A stretch of DNA of 64,000 nucleotides from Archaeoglobaceae archaeon (GTDB lineage: Archaea > Halobacteriota > Archaeoglobi > Archaeoglobales > Archaeoglobaceae). The stretch is taken from the NCBI GenBank assembly GCA_027028145.1, contig JALVJV010000019.1, positions 124,001 to 188,000 on the forward strand, written 5' to 3'. The notes beneath the pieces were generated by a model that worked only from the letters and a program-made list of their open reading frames with translations, was not told the origin of the DNA and ran no database searches. The translations under genes were made by a program, and so were the position numbers. Numbering within the stretch: position 1 is the stretch's first letter; every line of letters starts with the position of its first letter. Below, piece after piece: positions 43,487 through 52,564 of the stretch.

Positions 43487-43499
43487 AGATCACAATAAA

Positions 43500-45146
43500 T
43501 CATGTATATTTATCTACTTTGCGGTTGTGTTCCGATGAGTCACTCGCTAAAAGTTTGTAATGCTTTGCACGTCGAAGTATCTCATCTTTCATCCGTTTTT
43601 CCGCGAAGTGGATGTCAACCGAGTGATGGGGGGTAAGCTTTGCCTTCTCCTTGATCTTCATCTTAACCTGCTTCTCCACATCTTTCGCCGGAGGGTTTTC
43701 CGTAAGAACGAGCAGATCGACATCATGAGCCTTGCTGATCTCTCCTCGGGCAATGCTACCGACTAAATACACCTCGGCATCTTTAAAAGAGTCCAAGATG
43801 CATTCGACAACGTCGTCGATCCACGTATGCCAGTTTTTCAGATTTTCTTCCCTCTTTCTCAGTCTCGAATCTAAATACTCTTCAATCCTTCTACCCGTGA
43901 TAGACCTATAGGATGCTTCGATTAAGAACGACGCAACAATCAGACAGAGAAAGACCATCAGGTTTCTCACATCGGTTTCTGCCATCCTGTATGTTAGTAT
44001 GGCGAGAGCCACAAAGGTTAGGACGGCACCTACAGCCGGAATGACCGGATTAATTTTGAGATTATCACGAAGCTTCAGCGCTGCGATGTTCACGAAGAGA
44101 AATATCAGAAGAAATCCTCCGCTACCCGCAGTCGATATGGATACGAGGCTCGCGGTGTTAGCGAATATTAGAGAAAGGATGCTAATGACGAGCAACCCTT
44201 CGTAAGCCTGCTTCCATAGCGGCTTCTCCACAGCTTCGGGAAGTTGTCCGTATTTCGCCACCATGTAGCTTGCCCTCGCAGTTCCGTAAAGCGTTGCGTT
44301 TATCGCTGAACTCGTTGACGCAAGAGCGGCGAACGTTATGAGCCAGAAACCGGCTTCGCCCAACGAAGGCTTCGCGGCAACGGCTAAAGCGTAATCCCTC
44401 GCCTTGATTATCACATCGTAAGGTAGATTTCCGACCGTAACGAATGCTACCATCACGTAAACGGCTATAACGAGCAGAACGGAAGCGTAGAACGCTTTAG
44501 GCAGAATCGAGGGATCTTCGATGTCGCTTCCGGTATTCGCTATAAGCTCGAAACCCTCGTAGGCGAGGAATATTATCATCCCGCCCGCAACGATGCTTAT
44601 TGGATCAGCCCAGTTCGACGGTGAAAGTCTGCTTAAATCAACGAAAGCCATGCCTGCTCCTGCAACGATCAGCAGAATAGCCAACTTAAATGCCACGAGC
44701 AGATCTTCCGTTTTACCGCTTATGACTGCACCTAATGCGTTTATCAAGGTGAACACGACGATAACGAACGTTATCATCAGGTGTTTTGCAAGTGTATGGT
44801 TAATAGGGAAAAGATTCGCTCCGTAGCTACCGAATGCGTAGGCGTATAGGGATATCATGACGATGTAACTTGCCAAAAGCAATACGTTTAGCGTGCCGGA
44901 AAGCAGTCCGGTTCCGTATGCTTTAACTATGAACTCTATCGTTCCCCCCTCGCTCGGATACCTCACTGATAATCTGGCGTATGAATAGGCTGTCGCCAGT
45001 GCTATAAGTCCCGCTAAAAGGAAGGCAATAGGGGCGGCACTTTTGGATAGCTGGATGCTCAAACCCAAAACCGCAAAGATGCCGCCGCCGATCATTCCTC
45101 CGACGCCTATGCTGAAAGCCTCCCAGAAGCCGATCTTTTTCCTCAT
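43500..45146 (-). CDS. APC-type amino-acid permease fused to a nucleotidyltransferase domain
   Basis: Residues 1-405 form a twelve-helix APC-superfamily transporter (start GFWEAFSIGVGGMIGGGIFA, with FLAYEGFELIANTGSDIEDP in the middle). After a linker of about 45 residues, residues 457-548 are a minimal nucleotidyltransferase: VGSIARGEISKAHDVDLLVL gives Gly463-Ser464 and Asp475/Asp477, and VDIHF gives the third Asp, 511. All three metal-binding Asp are present, so this domain could be active (MNT/KNTase type). A transporter that might nucleotidylate itself or a partner is unusual. No frameshift or internal start separates the parts. Confidence 0.88.
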   Translation of the reverse strand: MRKKIGFWEAFSIGVGGMIGGGIFAVLGLSIQLSKSAAPIAFLLAGLIALATAYSYARLSVRYPSEGGTIEFIVKAYGTGLLSGTLNVLLLASYIVMISLYAYAFGSYGANLFPINHTLAKHLMITFVIVVFTLINALGAVISGKTEDLLVAFKLAILLIVAGAGMAFVDLSRLSPSNWADPISIVAGGMIIFLAYEGFELIANTGSDIEDPSILPKAFYASVLLVIAVYVMVAFVTVGNLPYDVIIKARDYALAVAAKPSLGEAGFWLITFAALASTSSAINATLYGTARASYMVAKYGQLPEAVEKPLWKQAYEGLLVISILSLIFANTASLVSISTAGSGGFLLIFLFVNIAALKLRDNLKINPVIPAVGAVLTFVALAILTYRMAETDVRNLMVFLCLIVASFLIEASYRSITGRRIEEYLDSRLRKREENLKNWHTWIDDVVECILDSFKDAEVYLVGSIARGEISKAHDVDLLVLTENPPAKDVEKQVKMKIKEKAKLTPHHSVDIHFAEKRMKDEILRRAKHYKLLASDSSEHNRKVDKYT

Positions 45147-45170
45147 ACTATAGTCGATATTTTCAAAAGT

Positions 45171-45269
45171 TTATTTGAATTTACTGAAGGTCTTTAATAG
45201 TGAGGATATACCGAGAAGGGTTAGAGCGAATGCGGTTATCCGAATTGGCAGAGCGATTAGATACCTCAC
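45171..45269 (-). CDS. Possible 32-residue membrane peptide, coupled to the gene before it
   Basis: A GTG at 45269 overlaps the TGA of the 70-residue gene (GTGA) and opens 32 codons, RYLIALPIRITAFALTLL and then a basic end KTFSKFK. The single hydrophobic helix with basic tail and the stop-start overlap suggest translation by re-initiation. Evidence is limited to this arrangement. Confidence 0.35.
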   Translation of the reverse strand: MRYLIALPIRITAFALTLLGISSLLKTFSKFK

Positions 45270-45478
45270 CGTATATATATAGGCGAAAGAGCAGTTAGAG
45301 TTGGTATAAGTAGCGAGCCGAGAAGACCAACTACACCCGCGGATCCTATCAGAGCGAAACCCTTTGCTTTCGTTTTAAAGTAAGCTAAAAACCAAGTTGC
45401 AATCAATACAATCGAACACACCAGCGAGCATATTAGAACGGCGGTCTTCAGTAGGTGGAGTGTTTGAGTAATGTGCAT
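45266..45478 (-). CDS. Small two-helix membrane protein, 70 residues
   Basis: The product begins MHITQTLHLLKTAVLICSLV. It has two hydrophobic helices (about 13-34 and 42-62) joined by the basic loop YFKTKAKG, so both ends would face outward. A TATA-like TTTTAAAAATAAAG lies about 20 bases before the ATG. It resembles holin-like or toxin-like small membrane proteins only in general form. No family is recognised. The rest of the 45147-45599 gap contains no other gene. Confidence 0.5.
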   Translation of the reverse strand: MHITQTLHLLKTAVLICSLVCSIVLIATWFLAYFKTKAKGFALIGSAGVVGLLGSLLIPTLTALSPIYIR

Positions 45479-45599
45479 AAGCTAACGTTTGCACCTTTAT
45501 TTTTAAAATTTTTCTTGAAGTATGAAGGTGACTCGGTATGTAACCTAACACGCTGAGAAAAAAATACTCATCGCGAAATCTGTTCGAGATAAAATAAAT

Positions 45600-46208
45600 T
45601 TAAAGCTCAGCCTCGAAGTCTTCGACGCTGTATGGGAAGTCAGTAACGCCTCTGTTCCTCAAGACCTCTCTCGCGAGCAACCAGTAAACCAAAGCCAAAG
45701 CCTTCCTACCCTTGTTGTTCGTCGGAATTACGAGATCTATGTTCGATGCGGAGTTGTTCGAATCGCATAGAGCCACGACGGGAATACCGACGTCCGTAGC
45801 CTCTTCAACAGCCTGCCTGTCTATAGCCGGATCGGTTACAAGCACGACGTCGGGTTCTCTGTATTCCTTCAGCATCGGATTTGTCAGCGTTCCGGGAACG
45901 AACCTGCCGATTACGTAATCCGCTCCCACGGCTTTTGCGAACATCATAACCGGTTTCTGTCCATACTGCCTTGCCGCTACTGCTAAGATCTTGCTCGGCT
46001 CGAATCTCGCCAAGAACTTACCGGCTATCCTTATCCTCTCATCCAACTGCCTTATATCGAGCACGTAGAGTCCGTCGGGTCTTACCTTGTAGATGAACTT
46101 CTTCATGTCCCCCGTTTTGATCTGAGTCCCTATGTGAACTCCCGCGGCTAAATACTCATCCGGCGGAATTAGATACTCGTATTCCTCCTTTACCTTCGCC
46201 TCCATCAC
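45600..46208 (-). CDS. rps2: 30S ribosomal protein S2
   Basis: The 202-residue archaeal S2 has [20 protein letters not shown] at the start and [37 protein letters not shown] later, all family hallmarks. It overlaps the enolase gene by four bases, the conserved archaeal enolase-S2 order. It is part of the small ribosomal subunit body. Confidence 0.98.
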   Translation of the reverse strand: MMEAKVKEEYEYLIPPDEYLAAGVHIGTQIKTGDMKKFIYKVRPDGLYVLDIRQLDERIRIAGKFLARFEPSKILAVAARQYGQKPVMMFAKAVGADYVIGRFVPGTLTNPMLKEYREPDVVLVTDPAIDRQAVEEATDVGIPVVALCDSNNSASNIDLVIPTNNKGRKALALVYWLLAREVLRNRGVTDFPYSVEDFEAEL

Positions 46209-47413
46209 ATCACCCGCACCATTTTTGGTGAATCCATCTCATCTTCAATCCTAATCAACTCGTTGAGCTTGGCGATCCTTTCGCCACCAACTACACCGGT
46301 CTTTATTAATGTTGCGTTGAATGCTACACTTAAATGTGCTATCGTTTCATCTTCAGTCTCGCCACTTCTATGAGACACAACGACTTTATAACCGTTGTCC
46401 TTGGAAAGCTTAACCGCCTTGAAGGTATCCGTCAGTGTTCCGATCTGATTCGGTTTTATTAGCACCGTGTTGGCCGCTCCGATCTCTATACCTCTCTGAA
46501 TCCTCTTTATGTTCGTTACGAAGATATCATCTCCACATATCATGCACTTGTTACCGATCTGCTTAGTCAGTTCGGCGAAACCTTCGAAGTCGTTCTCGTG
46601 GAAAGGATCTTCTACGTATATTATTCCATACTTATCTACAAGCTCAGCAACGTAAGAGATCTGCTCCTCCGTCGTCAGCTTCTTATCCTTGTAAACGTAA
46701 CGTTCTCCGTTCCAAAGTTCGGTTGCGGCGAAATCGATCCCAATCCTTACCTCCACACCGGTTTCGTCCTTAACCCTCGCTACAGCTTCGCTCAAAATTT
46801 CGAAAGCCTGTTCATCGGTTATCTGAGCCGCCCAAGCTCCCTCATCACCTTTGGCTGCGAAAATCCCTTTTTCTCTGAATATCTTCTTCAGAGTTTTGTG
46901 AACCAGAGCGTTCGTTCTTTGAGCTTCGAAGAAGCTCTTCGCTCCGACTGGAATAACCAAGAACTCCTGAATGCTCGTCGAACCGGGTGCGTGAACACCC
47001 CCACCAATTACGTTTCCAAGCGGATACGGGATCTCCTTCGCAAATACCCCGCCGGCGTATTCGTAGAGCGGAATCCCCAAGAGGTTCGAAGCCGCTTTCG
47101 CGCAAGCTAAGCTTGCGGTAATTGCGAAGTTTCCGCCGATGTTCGAGAAGTTTTCGGTTCCGTCGATCTCCCTAAGTTTTTCGTCTATGCTGACCTGATC
47201 GAAGACGGACATCCCAACCAATGCCTTCGAAACCTTCTCCTCTATCTCCTCGTATCTGTAAGGATCGACAACAACAGCTTCTTCACTTCCAGTAGAAGCT
47301 CCGCTCGGAGCTATTGCCTTACCGACAGCATCTCCGGCAAAAACTTCGCATTCGACGGTTTCGTTCCCCCTGCTATCAAAAACGATCCTGTATCTGACAT
47401 CTTCTATAATCAA
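46205..47413 (-). CDS. eno: Enolase
   Basis: The 402-residue protein carries [13 protein letters not shown], the metal site [13 protein letters not shown] with GDDIFVTN, and the catalytic Lys region [17 protein letters not shown] followed by [17 protein letters not shown]. It is slightly shorter than the usual 415-430, but no motif is missing. It interconverts 2-phosphoglycerate and phosphoenolpyruvate, and is co-transcribed with rps2. Confidence 0.97.
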   Translation of the reverse strand: MIIEDVRYRIVFDSRGNETVECEVFAGDAVGKAIAPSGASTGSEEAVVVDPYRYEEIEEKVSKALVGMSVFDQVSIDEKLREIDGTENFSNIGGNFAITASLACAKAASNLLGIPLYEYAGGVFAKEIPYPLGNVIGGGVHAPGSTSIQEFLVIPVGAKSFFEAQRTNALVHKTLKKIFREKGIFAAKGDEGAWAAQITDEQAFEILSEAVARVKDETGVEVRIGIDFAATELWNGERYVYKDKKLTTEEQISYVAELVDKYGIIYVEDPFHENDFEGFAELTKQIGNKCMICGDDIFVTNIKRIQRGIEIGAANTVLIKPNQIGTLTDTFKAVKLSKDNGYKVVVSHRSGETEDETIAHLSVAFNATLIKTGVVGGERIAKLNELIRIEDEMDSPKMVRVM

Positions 47414-47457
47414 AATACCACCCCCTCCTAAATTCGGCGGGAGAATAGATAAGTTTT

Positions 47458-48207
47458 TTGTCTTTCCGGCGGATTTCTGTTGTGGATGAAAGGGTTAGGG
47501 GATGGGTGAAAGGATTCGTCAGAGGAGATCTGTGGAGGAGACCATTGGTCGGATTTTGCGATGCCGAAGAGGTTGAAGCATTGCGCAGAATAGTTTCTCC
47601 GAACCACCTGATGCCGGATGAAGTCCTGAATTCTGCAAAGTCTGTGATCGTCTACTTCGTCCCCTTCTCCCGAAAGGTGGTTGAAAGCAACGTTGGAGGA
47701 TATTTTTCTTCGAAACTTTGGGCTTACGCTTACGTCAAGACGAACGAGCTTATAGTTAGGTTAAACGAATACCTCGCAAGGAAGCTTGAGATTTTCGGCT
47801 TCAAATCCGCTGTTTTACCTCCAACGCACAACTTCGACGAAGTTAGGCTGATCAGCGATTGGTCTCACAAGCACATAGCGTATTTAGCCGGATTGGGAAC
47901 CTTCGGAGTTCACTCACTGATAATAACCGAAAAGGGTTGTTGCGGAAGGCTTGGAAGTATAATAACTCAAGCGGAATTCGAATACGGTGAGCCGTTGGAT
48001 GAGGAACTCTGCCTGCACAAACGCGGTGCGGAGTGTTTGAAATGCGTGGAGAACTGCAAGTTTGGAGCTCTAACTTGGAACGGACTCGATAAGAGGAGAT
48101 GCTACGAAATTTTGCTGAAAAATGACAGGTATCACTCGGATTTACCGCTTACGGATGTTTGCGGAAAATGCTGTTGCGGTGTGCCTTGCGATTTGCGAGC
48201 ACCATAA
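47458..48207 (+). CDS. Epoxyqueuosine reductase-like (QueG/COG1600) iron-sulfur protein
   Basis: The TTG at 47458 gives 249 residues; a GTG at 47482 is an alternative start. The central region (SAKSVIVYFVPFSRKVVES and WSHKHIAYLAGLGTFGVHSL) fits the cobalamin-binding half of QueG relatives. C-terminal cysteines follow (ECLKCVENCKFGAL and CGKCCCGVPC). It is shorter than true QueG (about 350) and archaea do not use queuosine, so the substrate must differ. Members in anaerobes are often linked to reductive dehalogenase-like chemistry. Confidence 0.75.
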   Translation: MSFRRISVVDERVRGWVKGFVRGDLWRRPLVGFCDAEEVEALRRIVSPNHLMPDEVLNSAKSVIVYFVPFSRKVVESNVGGYFSSKLWAYAYVKTNELIVRLNEYLARKLEIFGFKSAVLPPTHNFDEVRLISDWSHKHIAYLAGLGTFGVHSLIITEKGCCGRLGSIITQAEFEYGEPLDEELCLHKRGAECLKCVENCKFGALTWNGLDKRRCYEILLKNDRYHSDLPLTDVCGKCCCGVPCDLRAP

Positions 48208-48214
48208 GCTGTAA

Positions 48215-48437
48215 GAGTATGCCCGGTAGCTAACGCGGTCTCTCATCGGAAGCATACGCTCACTCGAGACCGCTGACCCTACCGGGGATTGTGCCATGTC
48301 GGGGTTGCCCCGGATTCATCGACGGCATATACCTAACTCCTCCGGGGACCAATCGACATGGCTCTGTAGCCCCAAGATCGCAGGAGGCTTCATCGAGTGC
48401 GGAGCACACTCCACCCCCTCCCCGACTTGGGGCTATT
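48215..48437 (-). ncRNA. Three-hairpin H/ACA guide RNA (Afu-46-like)
   Basis: Three successive hairpins on the minus strand share one plan. Hairpin 1 (48434-48368): lower stem AGCCCCAAG/CTTGGGGCT followed by ACA. Hairpin 2 (48361-48294): CCATGTCG/CGACATGG followed by CACA. Hairpin 3 (48286-48222): CCCGGTAG/CTACCGGG followed by CATA. Each has a bulge, an upper stem (for example CCCCGG/CCGGGG, GCGGTCTC/GAGACCGC) and a CGATGA element fitting an L7Ae kink-turn or K-loop. In hairpins 2 and 3 the upper stem ends 14-15 bases before the ACA box, as H/ACA guides require. A TATA box ends about 20 bases upstream. The targets are rRNA uridines to be isomerised; which ones is not derived here. Confidence 0.88.
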
Positions 48438-48453
48438 GATGTCGATCGCAGTA

Positions 48454-48465
48454 GTTTATATAAAC
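48454..48465 (-). promoter_or_regulatory. TATA box of the H/ACA RNA gene
   Basis: GTTTATATAAAC is a perfect palindromic TATA box. It is centred about 25 bases before the first paired base of hairpin 1 on the minus strand, so transcription should begin almost exactly at the RNA 5' end. Confidence 0.75.
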
Positions 48466-48476
48466 TTTGTAGAACT

Positions 48477-49301
48477 TCAAACTTTCGGATGACCCTCCAG
48501 ATCTTCTATGTGTTTTGCTCCCTCTTTGCTGTGGCACTCCCAACAAACCATTTTGCCTCTCGTGTTCTGAAGTGTGCTTTCCTTACAGTGGCAACCTCTA
48601 CATGTCATCGTTCTCTTATCGAGGGAGTATTTCGGAACAAAACTTCCGTCGTATACGGAGTTGATTAGCTCCGTTAGTTTTTTGGCAACGTCGGCGGTTA
48701 ATCTGCCGCATCTTTCAGCTCTTTCGGCGGAGAACGCCTTGTATCCGCTCGCCTTGCACCAATTACTTACGGATACGTGACACAATGGTGAGTTGGCAAC
48801 GGACTTGGGGAAGGGATTGAGGTCGGCCTTTACCGGTTTCTTGGGTATGTAGTTAGGTAACTCGGAATACTCATACCATGCGTAGAGTTCGTTTATAACT
48901 TTGTCAGCCTCCTTTTCGGGAAGCACGAGGTATGTTGCCATGGCGGCGCCGTTTAAAGCTCCGCAAAGGGTTGCCCAGCCAACCACACCACCCTTTCCGT
49001 AGATCGCCAACTCGGTCGGAAAAACGGTATATGGGTAACCTACCTTTTCCGCCAAGGATTTAACGACCGCGTTGAAGACTCCATACATGCAGTGGTGTTT
49101 CATGTAACTTTCGTATGCCAGATCCGCAACCTTATCCGGATCGAGTTTCTTATACGGCCAAGGAAGACTTGAGAACATTTCTTCTTTTGGCGTCGGAGTT
49201 ACCATCGCCGTTTGATTTCTTCCCGAACAACCGAGTCCCACAGCGGCTACGGCTAAGGCTCCAACCATTCCGAGAAAACCTCTTCTGGTTATTACCGCCA
49301 T
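48477..49301 (-). CDS. Tat-exported split-Soret/C_GCAxxG_C_C-type dihaem cytochrome
   Basis: The 274-residue protein starts with a twin-arginine signal (TRRGFLGMVGAL) ending in a lipobox-like VGLGC at residues 21-25, so it is probably lipid-anchored outside the cell. The body carries WATLCGALNGAAM (the C-GCAxxG-type motif) and SPLCHVSVSNWCKASG. Near the C terminus there are two CxxCH heme sites, CRGCH and CWECH. This fits split-Soret cytochromes of sulfate reducers, which hold two hemes per subunit and take part in periplasmic electron transfer. It is a single gene with an A+T-rich promoter region upstream. Confidence 0.85.
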   Translation of the reverse strand: MAVITRRGFLGMVGALAVAAVGLGCSGRNQTAMVTPTPKEEMFSSLPWPYKKLDPDKVADLAYESYMKHHCMYGVFNAVVKSLAEKVGYPYTVFPTELAIYGKGGVVGWATLCGALNGAAMATYLVLPEKEADKVINELYAWYEYSELPNYIPKKPVKADLNPFPKSVANSPLCHVSVSNWCKASGYKAFSAERAERCGRLTADVAKKLTELINSVYDGSFVPKYSLDKRTMTCRGCHCKESTLQNTRGKMVCWECHSKEGAKHIEDLEGHPKV

Positions 49302-49678
49302 GATACATTAATACGGATACAAATATATATCCTTTACTATTTGATCCGGTTATAATGGTTATGATGGAGTATTCGATCGATTTTTAATTCGTAACACCAT
49401 ATTTGCCTCATCAACACCAAGCGCTGAAAAATCTTAAACAAATATTTAATATATTTTTTAAAAAGTAAACAAACTAAACCCTATGTTGTTATCTTTATAG
49501 ATTTTAATTAAAATAAATAATAAATAAGTTCGAAAACAAAAATTCCGATTCTGCAAATATTATCACTCAATTTATAAATATTATTTATATAATTAAATTG
49601 CATAAATTTTTTTGTTAAAGTATTTGTATAATCATCACTACTGAAAGTTTTATTAATTGTTATTTTGGATAATCATGT
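49302..49678. other. Gene-free A+T-rich intergenic region
   Basis: These 377 bases separate the divergent cytochrome and FilR1-like regulator genes. They hold several TATA-like stretches (for example GGATATATATTTG near the cytochrome start and TTTATATAATT near 49590), but no reading frame over 20 codons that looks coding and no RNA structure I recognise. The length is unusual for this compact genome, so complex regulation is possible. Confidence 0.5.
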
Positions 49679-50491
49679 ATGGATACGCATCTCAAATCGA
49701 TTTTGCGGGAGTTAGGGTTACCTAACAGGTTTGAAATTTTGCAACTCCTTTCCTGTCAACCGGCATCTTTAGCTCACATCCATAGGATTACCAACATGTC
49801 GGTTTCGGGAGTTTCGAGAGTAGTTAATACACTCGTAAGTTTGGGTTTAATCGATAAGACGGATGATTGCGGTTACTGTATAACCGGAATAGGAAGGCTG
49901 ATATTGGACATAATAAGAGAGTTGGATAAGATACTCGTATTTAAAGATGAGTTGATCGATACTCACGAGTTTATGGAAGTGGTCCCACCGGAATTTAAAC
50001 TTGGACTGGCGAACCTTACGAAGGCTGAAGTCGAATACGATATCTACGTTGCAATTAAAAGGGCTGTAGACGAAGTTTCGAATGCCAAAAGCTGGTGCAA
50101 ATGTATCTGCAGGGTGATGGAGTGTAGCATATTCAGGATACTCGTAAGGAATTACCTTAGGGGCGTTAAGGATAAGATGATTTCCTCAACGGACACCCTC
50201 AAGGATAGAATCGAGTTGCTGATTCAAGCGGCTAAAGCGGAAAAGTTATCCGAAGAAGAGATTAAAAAAATTGAAGACAACATCGAAATAAGGGTTTTGG
50301 ATCTTCCATTTCAGTTGGGCATAGTGGACGGAAAAATAGCGTTTTTTCAAATATTGAAGCCCGACAGAGTTTCACCGGCTTTCATATCAACCGACAGGGA
50401 GTTCGTAGATTGGACGAACAGGTTGTTCGATTACTTCTGGAATATGGCGAAACCCGTCAGGATTCCGTTTGAAAAGGCTTTAGAGGATTAA
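49679..50491 (+). CDS. FilR1-type archaeal transcriptional regulator
   Basis: The 270-residue protein has an N-terminal winged helix (LGLPNRFEILQLLSCQPASL then ISVSGVSRVVNTL-like recognition helix). Its C-terminal domain fits PF08350 (FilR1 middle/DUF1724), with PPEFKLGLANLTKAEVEYDI and LDLPFQLGIVDGKIAFFQIL. The central segment SWCKCICRVMECSIF adds four cysteines, which might bind metal. It faces the cytochrome gene across a long A+T-rich gap and may regulate it. Confidence 0.75.
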   Translation: MDTHLKSILRELGLPNRFEILQLLSCQPASLAHIHRITNMSVSGVSRVVNTLVSLGLIDKTDDCGYCITGIGRLILDIIRELDKILVFKDELIDTHEFMEVVPPEFKLGLANLTKAEVEYDIYVAIKRAVDEVSNAKSWCKCICRVMECSIFRILVRNYLRGVKDKMISSTDTLKDRIELLIQAAKAEKLSEEEIKKIEDNIEIRVLDLPFQLGIVDGKIAFFQILKPDRVSPAFISTDREFVDWTNRLFDYFWNMAKPVRIPFEKALED

Positions 50492-51529
50492 GCCGTAAAG
50501 CAACCTCTTGCGATTGATTACCTTATTAAAAACTTCCTCTTCCCTTTTTGCGGATGCGAGGATCGAAATTACGGGTTCCCCCTTCTCGATGGTTTCGCCG
50601 GCATTTGGTATATCCGCGAAGAACGGATTTCCGGTTAAATCGAAATTAAAGCTTATTTTTCGGTCGGCGAACAGAATGGTTCTGCAAGCGAATCTCTTTG
50701 GCTTCGGAATATCGAAGTTTACACCTTCGCAAGCTTTAACGTGCAGGTTGAATAAGTTGACGTCGTAGCTCCATTCGATGGAATCGAGAGAGCCTTGAAA
50801 CCTCGGATTCAATTCGAGAACGTAAGGCTTATCTGAAAGGACGAAGTCAACTCCGATCGAGCCTACGACATCGAAAATCTCCGCAACTTCGACAGCCGTT
50901 TTAATCAGCGAAGTTCTTCGATCTTCCGTAAGAATTAGGGGTGTGAGATTTCCGCAATAAACGAAATCGTTTGCGTTCATCTCTTTCCATCCTACGAGAA
51001 TTCTATTTATCGCTATCGGCTCTATTTTGCCGCGATCCGTTGCGATCAAAGAGACGGAGCACGGTATTCCCTCGACGTATCTTTGACATAGGTAGCCTTG
51101 GGGTGGATCTGCCGTATGATCAACGAGTCGAATTCCCAATCCACCTCCGCCCTTTATCGGCTTCAGAATGCAAGGTGGATCGTCCGCTAATTCTGGAAAC
51201 GGAATTCCAGCCTTTTCAAGTGTTTTGTAGAACTTCAGCTTGTTCGTAATGCCCTTTGCAACCTTCGGATCAGTTCCCAGCACTTCCGATTTAACCGGCA
51301 GATCTTCACATCCCGAAGTCAAAACGACTAATGCGTTCAAATTTTCCGCAATCTCGTCCACGATCTCAGCGAGTCGTTTTTCTTTAACGTTATCTATCTT
51401 CTTCACCTTCGCGTATAGCTTTAGATCGGCATCCGCATACTTCGTAATTGCGGTTACATCCCATCCAGCCTTTCTCGCCGATTCGGCAACGTTTCTAACG
51501 TTGTGTCCTACGATTACAATTCTCCGCAC
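50480..51529 (-). CDS. ATP-grasp enzyme, archaeal COG2232 type
   Basis: The GTG at 51529 follows GGGGGTGAT and gives 349 residues; the frame is open 20 codons upstream. It starts RRIVIVGHNVRNVAESARKA. ATP-grasp residues are in ILKPIKGGGGLGIRLV, LCQRYVEGIPCSVSLIATD and VGSIGVDFVLSDKPYVLELN-PRFQG. The family ligates a carboxylate to an amine; archaeal members are annotated only as predicted ATP-utilising enzymes. It overlaps the regulator gene by 12 bases. Confidence 0.8.
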   Translation of the reverse strand: MRRIVIVGHNVRNVAESARKAGWDVTAITKYADADLKLYAKVKKIDNVKEKRLAEIVDEIAENLNALVVLTSGCEDLPVKSEVLGTDPKVAKGITNKLKFYKTLEKAGIPFPELADDPPCILKPIKGGGGLGIRLVDHTADPPQGYLCQRYVEGIPCSVSLIATDRGKIEPIAINRILVGWKEMNANDFVYCGNLTPLILTEDRRTSLIKTAVEVAEIFDVVGSIGVDFVLSDKPYVLELNPRFQGSLDSIEWSYDVNLFNLHVKACEGVNFDIPKPKRFACRTILFADRKISFNFDLTGNPFFADIPNAGETIEKGEPVISILASAKREEEVFNKVINRKRLLYGLIL

Positions 51530-51595
51530 AATCACCCCCGCATGAACGCTTCTTTGAAGGAAGTGTTTCAACTGATTTGAGTATTTCAAAGTGAT

Positions 51596-52519
51596 TTACT
51601 TGTTAGCACCGAAACGGTTCGTTATGTATTCGTAGGCGGAATGAGCGGCAACCGCACCGTCCCCGCATGCGGTAATTACCTGCTTCAAAGGATTATCGCA
51701 ACAATCTCCGGCGGCGAATACGCCATCTACGTTCGTAGCCTGACGTTTATCGACCTTTATGTAGCCATAGGAGTCCATCTCAACCCCCAACTTTGATGCT
51801 ATCTCGGTTTGAGGCTGAATTCCGATTGCAATGAAAACCCCATCGACTTCCATCTCCTTCGTTTCGCCGGTTTTAACGTTCCTGATGATTATCCTCTCAA
51901 CCTTGCCTTTCCCTTCTATTTTTTCAACGACCGAATCCCAAATAACGGGGATATTCCTATCGAAGAACTGCTTTTGGAGAGCTTGATCCGCTCTGAATTT
52001 GTCCCTCCTATGGATAACTACGACGTCACAGCCCAGATCTTTGAGGTATATGGCATCTGCTAACGCTGTGTTTCCGCCTCCAACGACGGCAACCTTCTTT
52101 CCCTTGAAGAAGAACCCATCGCAAACTGCGCAGTAGCTCACACCTCTCCCAACGAACTCCTTTTCTCCCTCTATTCCAAGCTCTCTGTGCTTCCCACCGG
52201 TTGCGATTATTACGGCTTTGGCCTTATATTCCCCCGAATCCGTCTTTATCACGAATAGATCTCCATCTCTACCGACATCTTCTACCTTTTCGAGTTTATG
52301 CTCCGCTCCGAACTTAGTAGCTTGATCCTTCATCTTCGAAATCAGATCCAAGCCCGTGCCTTCGTAACCGGGGTAGTTTTCTATGAAAGGTGCTATCGCA
52401 AGCTGAGAAATTCGGGACGGATCTTCGAAAACGACAGTCTTTAATCCGTATCTCGCAGAATAGATCGCGGCGGTGAGTCCAGCGGGTCCGGCTCCGATTA
52501 TTGCGACGTCGAACTCCAT
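51596..52519 (-). CDS. trxB: Thioredoxin reductase
   Basis: The 307-residue flavoprotein has the FAD loop IIGAGPAGLTAAIYSARYGL, the redox pair CAVCDG at about residues 132-137, the NAD(P)H loop VAVVGGGNTALADAIYL and the C-terminal GVFAAGDCCDNPLKQVITA. It reduces thioredoxin, for which a gene lies at 42.0 kb. The length is standard. Confidence 0.95.
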   Translation of the reverse strand: MEFDVAIIGAGPAGLTAAIYSARYGLKTVVFEDPSRISQLAIAPFIENYPGYEGTGLDLISKMKDQATKFGAEHKLEKVEDVGRDGDLFVIKTDSGEYKAKAVIIATGGKHRELGIEGEKEFVGRGVSYCAVCDGFFFKGKKVAVVGGGNTALADAIYLKDLGCDVVVIHRRDKFRADQALQKQFFDRNIPVIWDSVVEKIEGKGKVERIIIRNVKTGETKEMEVDGVFIAIGIQPQTEIASKLGVEMDSYGYIKVDKRQATNVDGVFAAGDCCDNPLKQVITACGDGAVAAHSAYEYITNRFGANK

Positions 52520-52564
52520 GATTGTATAACGGAAACGAAAACAAATATAGTTTGCTAAAACTGG

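Noticed and set aside
48291-48668. A 125-codon plus-strand frame across the structured GC-rich region
   Set aside because: It runs through the H/ACA RNA and then antisense to the cytochrome gene; composition and structure are explained by those.
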